From: Curtobacterium oceanosedimentum
GTDB lineage: Bacteria; Actinomycetota; Actinomycetes; Actinomycetales; Microbacteriaceae
Direction: 5' to 3'
DNA length: 64,000 nucleotides
Assembly: GCF_020297365.1 (NCBI RefSeq)
Contig: NZ_JAIXIG010000013.1
Span: 1-64,000 of the forward strand
Shown: positions 55,606 to 63,490 of the stretch, in pieces
How the letters are laid out: every line of letters begins with the position of its first letter
How positions within the stretch are numbered: position 1 is the first letter of the stretch
Program-made: the position numbers and the translations under genes
The notes under the pieces: generated by a model
Seen by the model: only the letters and a program-made list of their open reading frames with translations
What the model was told of the DNA's origin: nothing
The model's database searches: none

Positions 55606-55615
55606 GGAACACACC

Positions 55616-56503
55616 ATGGGTATGTCCATCAACACCAACCTCTCGGCACTCAACACGTACCGGAACCTCAACGCGACGCAGAACGACCTGTCGAAGTCCC
55701 TCGAGAAGCTCTCGACCGGTCTCCGCATCAACCGCGCCGCCGACGACGCCGCCGGTCTGTCGATCTCCGAGGGGCTGAAGTCCCAGGTCGGTGGCCTCAC
55801 GGTCGCCGCCCGCAACGCACAGGACGGCATCTCCGTCGTGCAGACCGCTGAAGGTGGCCTCACCGAGACCCACTCGATCCTCCAGCGCATGCGCGACCTC
55901 GCCGTCCAGGCCGGTAACGACTCGAACAACGCTGACTCGCGCGCGGCGATCACCACCGAGGTCGGGGAGCTCCAGAAGGAGCTCGGCCGCATCTCGAGCT
56001 CGACGAACTTCAACGGCATCAACCTCCTCGACGGCACCGCTGGTACCGCCGGGGACGGCAAGCTGACCTTCCAGGTCGGTGCGAACGCCGGTGCGTCGTC
56101 GAAGATCGAGGTCGACCTCGGCAAGGCGAACGTCAAGAACATCGCGGAGAACCTGACCGTGACCGCTGGGACCGACGCCGACGGCGCAGCCGTCCCGGCG
56201 AAGATCAGCTTCGCGAGCAACACGGCGGCGCAGGCTGCGATCACCACGATCGACGCCCAGATCAAGACCGTGTCCGAGGCACGTTCGAGCATCGGTGCAG
56301 TCCAGAACCGCTTCGACCACGCCATCAACGTGACGAACGTGGCCAAGGAGAACCTCACCGCTGCCGGTTCGCGCATCACCGACGTCGACATGGCGCAGGA
56401 GATGGTCAAGTACACGCGTGACAACATCCTGAGCCAGGCCGGCACGTCGATGCTCGCGCAGGCGAACCAGAGCACGCAGGGCGTGCTCTCGCTCCTGCGC
56501 TAG
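55616..56503 (+). CDS. fliC: Flagellin
   Basis: 295 residues, filament subunit. The conserved D0/D1 N-terminus INTNLSALNTYRNLNATQNDL, GLRINRAADDAAGLSISEGL and the C-terminal ITDVDMAQEMVKYTRDNIL, SMLAQANQSTQGVLSLL are complete. The central variable part is short (about 100 residues), so a minimal filament surface. FliW and FliS, its partners, are encoded nearby. The ATG at 55616 follows GGAGG; ATG 55622 is possible. Single copy here, flanked by promoter and terminator. Confidence 0.97.
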   Translation: MGMSINTNLSALNTYRNLNATQNDLSKSLEKLSTGLRINRAADDAAGLSISEGLKSQVGGLTVAARNAQDGISVVQTAEGGLTETHSILQRMRDLAVQAGNDSNNADSRAAITTEVGELQKELGRISSSTNFNGINLLDGTAGTAGDGKLTFQVGANAGASSKIEVDLGKANVKNIAENLTVTAGTDADGAAVPAKISFASNTAAQAAITTIDAQIKTVSEARSSIGAVQNRFDHAINVTNVAKENLTAAGSRITDVDMAQEMVKYTRDNILSQAGTSMLAQANQSTQGVLSLLR

Positions 56504-56510
56504 CACCCCT

Positions 56511-56551
56511 GACGCCGCTCACCGGGACCGGTCGTCCCGGTGGGCGGCGTC
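56511..56551 (+). terminator. Terminator of fliC
   Basis: Arms GACGCCGCTCACCGGGAC and its near-complement GTCCCGGTGGGCGGCGTC around CGGTC, 7 nt after the stop. Confidence 0.75.
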
Positions 56552-56593
56552 GTCCGCATCCGATCGCCACCGCACACCGGCAGGGAGCCACCG

Positions 56594-57997
56594 ATGTCGT
56601 CCGTCTCCTCGGGGAACAGCCTGGCCATCGACGGCCTGGTCAGCGGTCTCAAGACGACCGACCTCATCAACTCGCTGATGAGCGTCGAGGGCGTCCCGCA
56701 GACCCTGCTCAAGAACAAGCTCACCAGCACGAACTCGTTCATCTCGTCACTGCAGACGATCAACGGGCTGGTCCAGGGGCTCGCCACGAAGGCCGCGGAC
56801 GCCGCGAAGGCCACCTCGCTCGACCTGTTCACCGCCACGAGCTCCGCGCCGAGCGTGACCGCGGTCACGGGCACCGGAGCGGGCGCCGGGTCCATCAGCT
56901 TCACCGTCGGCTCGACCGCTTCGGCCCAGGTCGGCGTGACCGCCGCGATGTCGACGTGGTCGTCGGAGGCGCAGCCGATCACCGTCGTCGGGGCGGACGG
57001 CAGGTCGACCACCGTGACGCCGAAGTCGGGATCGCTCGACGACGCCGTGTCCGCGCTGAACGCCTCGGGCGCCGGCGTCACCTCGACGAAGGTCTCGGCC
57101 GGCACCGACGCCGACGGCAACCGCCTCTACCGACTGCAGCTCACCGCGGCGAAGACCGGGGCCTCCGGTGCGTTCCAGGTGTACCGCGGCGGCGCCGACG
57201 CCGTGGCGGCCGGTACCGCGACGAACGTCCTGACCGAGACCGGTGCGGCCGTCGTCACCACCGCGAAGGACGCCAGCGTCACCCTGTGGGCCGGCACCGC
57301 GGCCGCGCAGACGGTCACGAGTGCCACGAACACCTTCAGCGGACTCGTGCCCGGACTCGACGTCACGGTGTCCCAGGTCACCAGCGAGCCGGTGACCGTC
57401 ACGGTCGGGCAGGACACGACGAAGGCCCAGGGCGTGGCGTCGGGACTCGTCGACGCGATGAACGCCATCGCGTCGTACTACCGCACGAACACCGCGGTGA
57501 CGAGCACGACGAGCGTCACGTCCGGCACCACGACGACCAAGGCCGGCATCCTGCTCGGCGACGGCGCGTCCCGCGAGGCCGTGCAGCGGCTGGCCAGCAC
57601 GATGTCGGCCCCGGTCGACGGGAAGTCGCCGTCGACGATCGGCATCGTGATCACGAAGGACGGCAGCTTCACCTTCGACGCCGCGGTCTTCCAGAAGGCC
57701 CTGGCGACCGACCCGGACGCCACCCAGGCGATGCTCTCCGGGGTCGCCGCGAAGGTCGGGGCCGCGGCCACGGCGTCGTCGGACAAGTACACCGGCTCGA
57801 TCACCACCACGATCACCGGGCAGCAGGCCGTCGCGAAGGACCTCACCACCCAGATCGACAGCTGGACGGACCGGCTCACCTCGCGCCGTGCCGCCCTGCA
57901 GACCCTCTACTCATCCTTGGAGACCAGCCTGAGCAAGCTGCAGTCCCAGTCCAGCTGGTTGGCCAGCCAGCTGGCATCGACATCGACGGCGCGCTGA
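56594..57997 (+). CDS. fliD: Flagellar filament capping protein
   Basis: 467 residues, HAP2. The N-terminal LAIDGLVSGLKTTDLINSLMSVEGVPQTLLKNKLTS and the C-terminal coiled coil DLTTQIDSWTDRLTSRRAALQTLYSSLETSLSKLQ with SSWLASQL are typical. The middle is Thr/Ala/Val-rich beta domains. ATG 56594 has AGGGAG upstream. First gene of fliD-fliS-fliT-position unit, 90 nt after fliC. Confidence 0.93.
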   Translation: MSSVSSGNSLAIDGLVSGLKTTDLINSLMSVEGVPQTLLKNKLTSTNSFISSLQTINGLVQGLATKAADAAKATSLDLFTATSSAPSVTAVTGTGAGAGSISFTVGSTASAQVGVTAAMSTWSSEAQPITVVGADGRSTTVTPKSGSLDDAVSALNASGAGVTSTKVSAGTDADGNRLYRLQLTAAKTGASGAFQVYRGGADAVAAGTATNVLTETGAAVVTTAKDASVTLWAGTAAAQTVTSATNTFSGLVPGLDVTVSQVTSEPVTVTVGQDTTKAQGVASGLVDAMNAIASYYRTNTAVTSTTSVTSGTTTTKAGILLGDGASREAVQRLASTMSAPVDGKSPSTIGIVITKDGSFTFDAAVFQKALATDPDATQAMLSGVAAKVGAAATASSDKYTGSITTTITGQQAVAKDLTTQIDSWTDRLTSRRAALQTLYSSLETSLSKLQSQSSWLASQLASTSTAR

Positions 57998-58008
57998 CGG
58001 GAACGACC

Positions 58009-58482
58009 ATGACCTTCGACTTCCAGGCCGCCGCCTTCCGCCAGGCCGCGCAGCCCCGCACCGTGACCGACCAGCGTCGCGCCCAGTACACGAACGAGGC
58101 CGTGCTGTCCGCGACGCCGGCCCAGCTCGTCACGATGCTCTACGACCGGCTCCTGCTCGACCTGCACCGCGCCGAGGCCGCCCAGGTCGCGACCGACTGG
58201 GAGGCGGCCCGCGAGCAGCTCCTGCACGCCCAGGCGATCGTCGGCGAGCTCTCGAGCACCCTGCGCATCGACGTCTGGGACGGCGGCGAGGGGCTCCTCG
58301 CCGTGTACAACTACGCGTCGACCTCGCTCATCACGGCGAACGTGCACCGCGACGTGCAGGCCACGCGCGACTGCATCCGCATCCTCGAGCCCCTCCGGCA
58401 GTCCTGGCACGAGGCAGCGGCCTCGCTGCCGGCGACGCCGGCAGCGCAGCAGGCGACCGGAGGAGCCCTCGGTGTCGCCTGA
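58009..58482 (+). CDS. fliS: Flagellar export chaperone FliS
   Basis: 157 residues, four-helix flagellin chaperone. YTNEAVLSATPAQLVTMLYDRLLLDLHRAE is the family N-terminus, then IVGELSSTLRIDVWDGGEGLLAVYNYASTSLITANVHRD and the end ILEPLRQSWHEAA. An Ala-rich tail follows. Starts 11 nt after fliD; overlaps the next gene by 11 nt. Confidence 0.93.
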   Translation: MTFDFQAAAFRQAAQPRTVTDQRRAQYTNEAVLSATPAQLVTMLYDRLLLDLHRAEAAQVATDWEAAREQLLHAQAIVGELSSTLRIDVWDGGEGLLAVYNYASTSLITANVHRDVQATRDCIRILEPLRQSWHEAAASLPATPAAQQATGGALGVA

Positions 58483-58792
58483 GCAGACGACCGAGCGGGT
58501 CGCCTGGGAGGCCCTGCTCACCGCGCTCGAGCAGGACGCGGCCGGGCAGGCGGCCGGCTCCACGGCCGCAGCCGACCCGTCCGCCGGTGCCGGGTGGTCG
58601 GCACCGACCGGCCTGGGACCGGTGCCGCGCGACCTGGTGGGGCGGGCCTCCCGGCTGCTCGCCGCGCAGCGGGACCGCCTGGCGTCGCTCGAGGCGGACC
58701 GTCGCGCGACGCTCGAGCACCTCGGCGCGCTGCGTGCCGTCGACGCGACGCGGGAGCCCCGCGTGTCGGTGTACCTCGACGCCTCGGCCTGA
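58472..58792 (+). CDS. Hypothetical protein in fliT position
   Basis: 106 residues: helical N-terminus (VAWEALLTALEQDAAG), Ala/Gly/Pro linker, then a helix DLVGRASRLLAAQRDRLASLEADRRATLEHLGAL. Position after fliS and helical character suggest a FliT-like chaperone, but sequence similarity is not clear. GTG start inside the fliS end. A strong palindrome follows the stop. Confidence 0.65.
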   Translation: MSPEQTTERVAWEALLTALEQDAAGQAAGSTAAADPSAGAGWSAPTGLGPVPRDLVGRASRLLAAQRDRLASLEADRRATLEHLGALRAVDATREPRVSVYLDASA

Positions 58793-58814
58793 CCGGTCCG
58801 ACGCACCACACGTG

Positions 58815-58850
58815 CGACAGCGCACCCGTCGATCGACGGGTGCGCTGTCG
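58815..58850 (+). terminator. Terminator of the fliD-fliS unit
   Basis: Perfect 36-nt palindrome with arms CGACAGCGCACCCGTCGA and complement, 22 nt after the stop. Confidence 0.8.
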
Positions 58851-58897
58851 TGTCCCGGGTCCCGCCGGCACCCACCGCCCCCCGTTCGGGGCGAGCG

Positions 58898-58926
58898 CTA
58901 ACGCCTCGCACGACGCGCTCCGATAG
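58898..58926 (+). promoter_or_regulatory. FliA/SigD-type promoter of the flgB operon
   Basis: CTAACG (58898-58903), 15 nt, TCCGATAG (58919-58926). About 100 nt before the flgB start. Third copy of the motif. Confidence 0.55.
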
Positions 58927-59026
58927 CGGCCCACGAGCACGGATCGCTCACCAACCGGCCAGGGATCGGCCACCACGCACGGCGACGTCGACCGCACCGT
59001 CGACACGCCTTGACGAGGGGACCCCC

Positions 59027-59371
59027 GTGTTCGATTCCGTGACGAGCGTCGCGCTGCAGAGTGCCCTCGACGGTCTGTCGATGCGCCAGAAGGTGATCGC
59101 GAACAACATCGCGAACATCAACACGCCGAACTACCACGCCGAGAAGGTCCGGTTCGAGGACGCCCTCGCCGCGTCGATCGTCGACGGCGACGGCAGCACC
59201 ACCCCGACGGTGGGGCGGAGCCTCGAGCCGACGAACACGAACGGCAACAACGTGAACCTCGACCAGGAGACGCTGTCGAACATCGACACGGTCCTGCGCT
59301 ACCAGTTCGCGACCCAGGCGGTCGGCGGCGAGGCCACGAGCCTGCGCACGGCGATGCGGACCAACTCGTGA
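59027..59371 (+). CDS. flgB: Flagellar basal-body rod protein FlgB
   Basis: 114 residues, proximal rod subunit. LDGLSMRQKVIANNIANINTPNYHAEKVRFEDAL is the rod-family motif and VNLDQETLSNIDTVLRYQ the C-terminal half. GTG 59027 follows GAGGGG. The stop overlaps flgC. Heads the operon flgB-flgC-fliE-fliF-fliG-fliH-fliI. Confidence 0.93.
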   Translation: MFDSVTSVALQSALDGLSMRQKVIANNIANINTPNYHAEKVRFEDALAASIVDGDGSTTPTVGRSLEPTNTNGNNVNLDQETLSNIDTVLRYQFATQAVGGEATSLRTAMRTNS

Positions 59372-59763
59372 CGACCTTCGACGCGATCGGCATCGCGAGC
59401 ACCGGCATGACCGTGCACCGGAAGTGGCTCGACGCCGTGTCCGACAACATCGCGAACGCGAACACCGTGACGTCGATGGACGACACCGCGTTCCAGGCGC
59501 GGTACGTCGAGGTGCAGGAGGGCAACGGCGTCTCCGGCGCGTACGTCAAGGGCGCCGCGTTCGGCAGCGCCGCCGGCCGTGTCACCTACGACCCGGACCA
59601 CCCGCTCGCGAACGAGGAGGGCTACGTCCGCATGCCCGACATCGACCTCGGCACGCAGATGGCGGACCTCATCATGGCCCAGCGCGGCTACCAGGCGAAC
59701 GCCGCCGTGGTGGACCGTGCCAAGACCGCCTACGAGGCGGCACTGCAGATCGGGAAGAACTGA
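59368..59763 (+). CDS. flgC: Flagellar basal-body rod protein FlgC
   Basis: 131 residues. GIASTGMTVHRKWLDAVSDNIANANTV at the N-terminus, DPDHPLANEEGYVRMPDIDLGTQMADLIMAQRGYQANAAVVDRAKTAYEAALQIGK at the C-terminus (shown in part), all typical of FlgC. GTG start within the flgB end; the stop overlaps the fliE ATG (TGATG). Confidence 0.95.
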   Translation: MTTFDAIGIASTGMTVHRKWLDAVSDNIANANTVTSMDDTAFQARYVEVQEGNGVSGAYVKGAAFGSAAGRVTYDPDHPLANEEGYVRMPDIDLGTQMADLIMAQRGYQANAAVVDRAKTAYEAALQIGKN

Positions 59764-60101
59764 TGCCCATCGACGCCGTGAACGGTGTGACCACCAACGC
59801 GATGACCTCCGCGCTGACGAACGTCAGCGGGACGAGCAGCGACGCGACCGCCCGGACCGGCGGTGCCGCACCCACCGACGGCAGCGGCTTCGCCGCGAGC
59901 CTCGGCAACGCCGTCGACGGGCTGCAGGCGCTGCAGAGCGACTCGAAGACCCTGGCCCTGAAGGCCGTCACCGGCAACCTCGACGACGTCCACGACGCCA
60001 CGATCGCCGCCACCCGCGCGCAGGTCACGCTCGAGCTCGTCGCCGCCGTCCGCAACAAGGGCGTCGACGCCTTCACCGAGATCATGAGGATGCAGGCCTG
60101 A
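59763..60101 (+). CDS. fliE: Flagellar hook-basal body complex protein FliE
   Basis: 112 residues linking the MS ring to the rod. The C-terminal half GNLDDVHDATIAATRAQVTLELVAAVRNKGVDAFTEIMRMQ (in part) is diagnostic. The N-terminal half is Thr/Ala/Gly-rich. Overlaps flgC and fliF by one to three nt. Confidence 0.92.
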   Translation: MPIDAVNGVTTNAMTSALTNVSGTSSDATARTGGAAPTDGSGFAASLGNAVDGLQALQSDSKTLALKAVTGNLDDVHDATIAATRAQVTLELVAAVRNKGVDAFTEIMRMQA

Positions 60102-61771
60102 TGCCGCTCGCCGTCAAGAACGCCCTGGCTCGCCTGCGGGCGTACGTGCAGGGCTTCTCCGCCGCCCAGCGCACCATCGCGATCCTCGCGATCGCCGCGC
60201 TCGTGCTCGGCGGGGTCGCGCTCGCGTCGTGGCTCGGGCGGTCGTCGTACGCTCCGCTGTTCACCGGGCTGGCCGCCGCCGACGCGAGCTCCATCACCGA
60301 CCAGCTGCAGACCGACGGCGTGCCCTTCGAGCTGACCGACGGCGGCGCGACCATCCTCGTGCCGCAGGCGCAGGTGTACTCCGAGCGGCTCAAGGCGGCG
60401 TCGAACGGCCTGCCGTCGTCGAACGAGGGCGGGTACTCGCTGCTCGACGACATGGGCGTGACGAGCTCGGAGTTCCAGCAGGACGTCACGTACAAGCGCG
60501 CGATGGAGGGCGAGCTCGCCAAGACCATCTCGGCGATGGACGGCGTCGAGACGGCGACCGTGCAGCTCGCGATCCCGGAGAAGTCCGTGTTCGTCTCCGA
60601 GGAGAAGGACCCGACCGCGTCGGTGTTCATCGCCACCGACAACGGCACGCAGCTGAGCACCGACCAGGTGCAGGCCGTGGTGCACCTGACGAGCGCCGCG
60701 GTCGAGGGCATGCAGCCCACCGACGTCTCGGTCGTCGACGCGAAGGGCCAGACGCTCTCCGCCGTCGGCACCGGCGCGACCGGCAGCGGCGCCGACCAGG
60801 CCGCCGACTACGACGCCGCGACGAGCAAGAAGATCCAGGACCTGCTCGACACCACCCTGGGCGCGGGCAACGCGAGCGTCGTCGTCTCGGCGACGATGAA
60901 CCAGGAGTCCGGCACCCGCACGTCCGAGCGCTACACGACCCCGACCTCCGGCCCGGTCGCGCTGAACGAGTCGAGCGCCACCGAGGAGTACGGCGCCGGA
61001 GCCGGTGCCGGGCGCGGCGCGACGGGCGTCCTCGGCCCCGACAACATCGCGGTGCCGAACGGCGACGCCGCGGACGGCGCGGGCGACGACGGCTACAAGA
61101 ACGAGACGGCCACCAAGAACAACGCGGTCGACCACACCACCGAGACGACGCAGATCCCGTCGGGCGCACTCGACCGGCAGACCATCTCGGTCGCGCTCAA
61201 CTCGAAGGCCGCCGCCGTGCAGAACGCGAACCTGCAGAGCATCAACGACCTGGTGTCCGCCGCCGCGGGGATCGACCGCGACCGTGGCGACCAGGTGCAG
61301 GTCGCGACGATGGACTTCGACACGAGCGCGTCGGACGAGGCCGCGAAGGCCCTCGAGGCACAGGAGAAGGCGGACCAGCAGGAGGCGCTCTGGTCGTCGA
61401 TCCGCACGGCCGGCATCGTGATCGGCATCGTGCTCGCCGTCATCGCGGTCATGGTCGTCATCGCCCGCCGCAACCGCCGACAGGAGCGCGAGGCCGTCGA
61501 CCTGGGCGAGCTCGACGCCTTCGCCGGTGAGACCTTCCAGCTGCCGCTGGCGGTGGACGGCGCCGACGAGCGCGCCACCCTGGGCGCCGGTGACGCCCCG
61601 ACCGCCGTGCTCTCGGCCGTGCCCGCCGGCGACCCGCCCACCGAGGTCCTGACGACCGAGGAGATCTCGGCCGAGCGCCGCCGCCAGGACATCTCCGCGC
61701 TGGCCGAGCGTGACCCGAAGCGCACCGCCGACCTGCTGCGCGGGCTCCTGGACGACCGGGCGGGCGTGTGA
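60101..61771 (+). CDS. fliF: Flagellar MS-ring protein FliF
   Basis: 556 residues. Two membrane segments: about 24-44 (TIAILAIAALVLGGVALASWL in part) and about 436-456 (AGIVIGIVLAVIAVMVVIA). Between them YAPLFTGLAAADASSITDQL, MGVTSSEFQQDVTYKRAMEGELAKTI and VQLAIPEKSVFVSEEKDPTASVF are ring-building motif regions. The C-terminal tail, which binds FliG, ends ALAERDPKRTADLLRGLLDD. The stop overlaps the fliG start. Confidence 0.95.
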   Translation: MPLAVKNALARLRAYVQGFSAAQRTIAILAIAALVLGGVALASWLGRSSYAPLFTGLAAADASSITDQLQTDGVPFELTDGGATILVPQAQVYSERLKAASNGLPSSNEGGYSLLDDMGVTSSEFQQDVTYKRAMEGELAKTISAMDGVETATVQLAIPEKSVFVSEEKDPTASVFIATDNGTQLSTDQVQAVVHLTSAAVEGMQPTDVSVVDAKGQTLSAVGTGATGSGADQAADYDAATSKKIQDLLDTTLGAGNASVVVSATMNQESGTRTSERYTTPTSGPVALNESSATEEYGAGAGAGRGATGVLGPDNIAVPNGDAADGAGDDGYKNETATKNNAVDHTTETTQIPSGALDRQTISVALNSKAAAVQNANLQSINDLVSAAAGIDRDRGDQVQVATMDFDTSASDEAAKALEAQEKADQQEALWSSIRTAGIVIGIVLAVIAVMVVIARRNRRQEREAVDLGELDAFAGETFQLPLAVDGADERATLGAGDAPTAVLSAVPAGDPPTEVLTTEEISAERRRQDISALAERDPKRTADLLRGLLDDRAGV

Positions 61772-62820
61772 GCGCCCTCGTCCCGAGCGCCGGCGGCCCC
61801 GGCGCCCCGGCGGACCGCGCGCTCACCGGTGCCCAGAAGGTCGCGCTCATCCTCATGCAGATGGAGACCGACCGCGCCGCCGAGGTGATGAAGCAGTTCA
61901 CCGAGATGGAGGCCGAGGAGATCTCGGCCGAGATCGTCCGGATGCGCCGCGTCGAGGACACCGTCGTCGACCGCACCATGACCGAGTTCCACCGGCTGAC
62001 GATGAGCGGCCGCATGCAGAAGCGCGGCGGCAAGGACACCGCGCTCGGGTTGCTCGAGGCCTCGTTCGGCGCCGAGCGCGCCGCCGGGGTGATGGACCGG
62101 CTGGCGTCGAACCTCGCCGGTCAGTCGTTCGACTTCCTCGACGACGCCGAGCCCGGCCAGGTGATCACGCTGCTCGAGGGCGAACTGCCGCAGACCATCG
62201 CCCTCGTGCTCGCGCACCTCAAGCCGGGTCAGGCCAGCGCCGTGCTCGCCGGGGTCGACGAGCGCGTCCGCACCGACGTGGCGCAGGCGTTCGCGACGAT
62301 GGGCAGCGCGACCCCCGAAGCCGTCGGCATCGTCGCGGGCGTGCTCCGACAGCGCGCCGGCGCCGTCGTGTCGCCGCGCGAGAGCGTCGAGGTCGTCGGC
62401 GGCATCGCGCCCCTGGTCGACATCATCAACCGGTCCGACGTCGCCACCGAGAAGGCCGTGCTCGACGGGCTCGAGGCCCGCGACCCGGAGCTGGCCGAGG
62501 ACATCCGGTCCCGCATGCTCACCTTCGAGGACATCGTCAAGCTCGAGGCGCGCGACATCCAGCAGGTCCTGCGCGGCATCGACTCGAAGCTCCTCGCGAC
62601 CGCCATGAAGGGCGCGGCGGGGCCGGTCGTCGAGACCATCCGCGCGAACGTGTCCGAACGCAACCGTGCGCTGCTCGACGACGAACTGCAGGCCATGGGC
62701 CCGGTCCGCGTGTCGCAGGTCGAGGAGGCCCGCGCCGAGGTCGTCCGCTCCGTGCGCGAGCTCGAGGCGCAGGGCGTCGTGACCGTGCACCGCGCCGAGG
62801 AGGACGAGCTCGTTGACTGA
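61768..62820 (+). CDS. fliG: Flagellar motor switch protein FliG
   Basis: 350 residues, rotor component for torque and switching. LTGAQKVALILMQMETDRAAEVMKQF at the N-terminus; the middle EGELPQTIALVLAHLKPGQASAVLAG contains the EHPQ-equivalent region (here EGELPQT); C-terminal torque helix region FEDIVKLEARDIQQVLRGIDSKLLATAMKGA with charged residues. GTG start in the fliF end. Confidence 0.95.
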   Translation: MSALVPSAGGPGAPADRALTGAQKVALILMQMETDRAAEVMKQFTEMEAEEISAEIVRMRRVEDTVVDRTMTEFHRLTMSGRMQKRGGKDTALGLLEASFGAERAAGVMDRLASNLAGQSFDFLDDAEPGQVITLLEGELPQTIALVLAHLKPGQASAVLAGVDERVRTDVAQAFATMGSATPEAVGIVAGVLRQRAGAVVSPRESVEVVGGIAPLVDIINRSDVATEKAVLDGLEARDPELAEDIRSRMLTFEDIVKLEARDIQQVLRGIDSKLLATAMKGAAGPVVETIRANVSERNRALLDDELQAMGPVRVSQVEEARAEVVRSVRELEAQGVVTVHRAEEDELVD

Positions 62821-63490
62821 CACCGCAGCAGCCACCGGCACCGTGCAGCGCGTCGCGTACCCGGTGATCGGGGACCGCGCCGGCCGCGAGCGCGCCACCG
62901 GTGCGGACGTCCGCGGGCACGCCGCCGGCTACACGGCGGGACTGCGGGCCGCGCAGGCCGAGACCGACGCCCTGCGTGCCCGGCTCGAGGCCGAGCACGC
63001 CGCTCGGATCGCGGCGCTGCAGGCGGACACCGCCCGCCGGGTCGCGGTCCTCGACGCCGCGTCCGCCGCGATGCTCGCCACGGTCGCGCCCGTCCTGGCG
63101 GACGCCGAGGCGTCCGTCGCCAGCGCGGCCATGGACCTGGCCGAGGCCGTCGTCGGGTACGCGATCCGCGCCTCCCGGCCGGTGGACGGCACCACCGACG
63201 GACGGGCGCAGGGTGCGTCCGGCGCCGAGGACACCGTCCGGCGGGCGCTCGCATCCCTGGACCGCACCGTCCCGGTGGCCGTCCGACTGAGCCCCGGCGA
63301 CGCGGCCCGCGTGGCCGACCTGGCCCTCGCGGTGCCGGTGGTCGCCGACCCGGCGCTGCGCGACGGCGACGCCGTCGTCGACCTGCCGGACGGACTGCTC
63401 GACGCGCGGATCACCACCGCGCTCGACCGTGCGCGCACCGCGCTCGGCGTCGCCGCGACCGCCGCCGTCCCGAGCGGAGCCGACCGGTGA
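62813..63490 (+). CDS. fliH: Flagellar assembly protein FliH
   Basis: 225 residues, regulator of the export ATPase. N-terminal GHAAGYTAGLRAAQAETDALRARLEAEHAARIAALQ is the GxxxG/coiled-coil part; the C-terminal AMDLAEAVVGYAIRASR and LRDGDAVVDLPDGLLDARITTALDRAR form the V-ATPase E-like domain. The TTG at 62813, overlapping fliG by 8 nt, is the likely start. The stop overlaps the fliI GTG. Confidence 0.85.
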   Translation: MTDTAAATGTVQRVAYPVIGDRAGRERATGADVRGHAAGYTAGLRAAQAETDALRARLEAEHAARIAALQADTARRVAVLDAASAAMLATVAPVLADAEASVASAAMDLAEAVVGYAIRASRPVDGTTDGRAQGASGAEDTVRRALASLDRTVPVAVRLSPGDAARVADLALAVPVVADPALRDGDAVVDLPDGLLDARITTALDRARTALGVAATAAVPSGADR

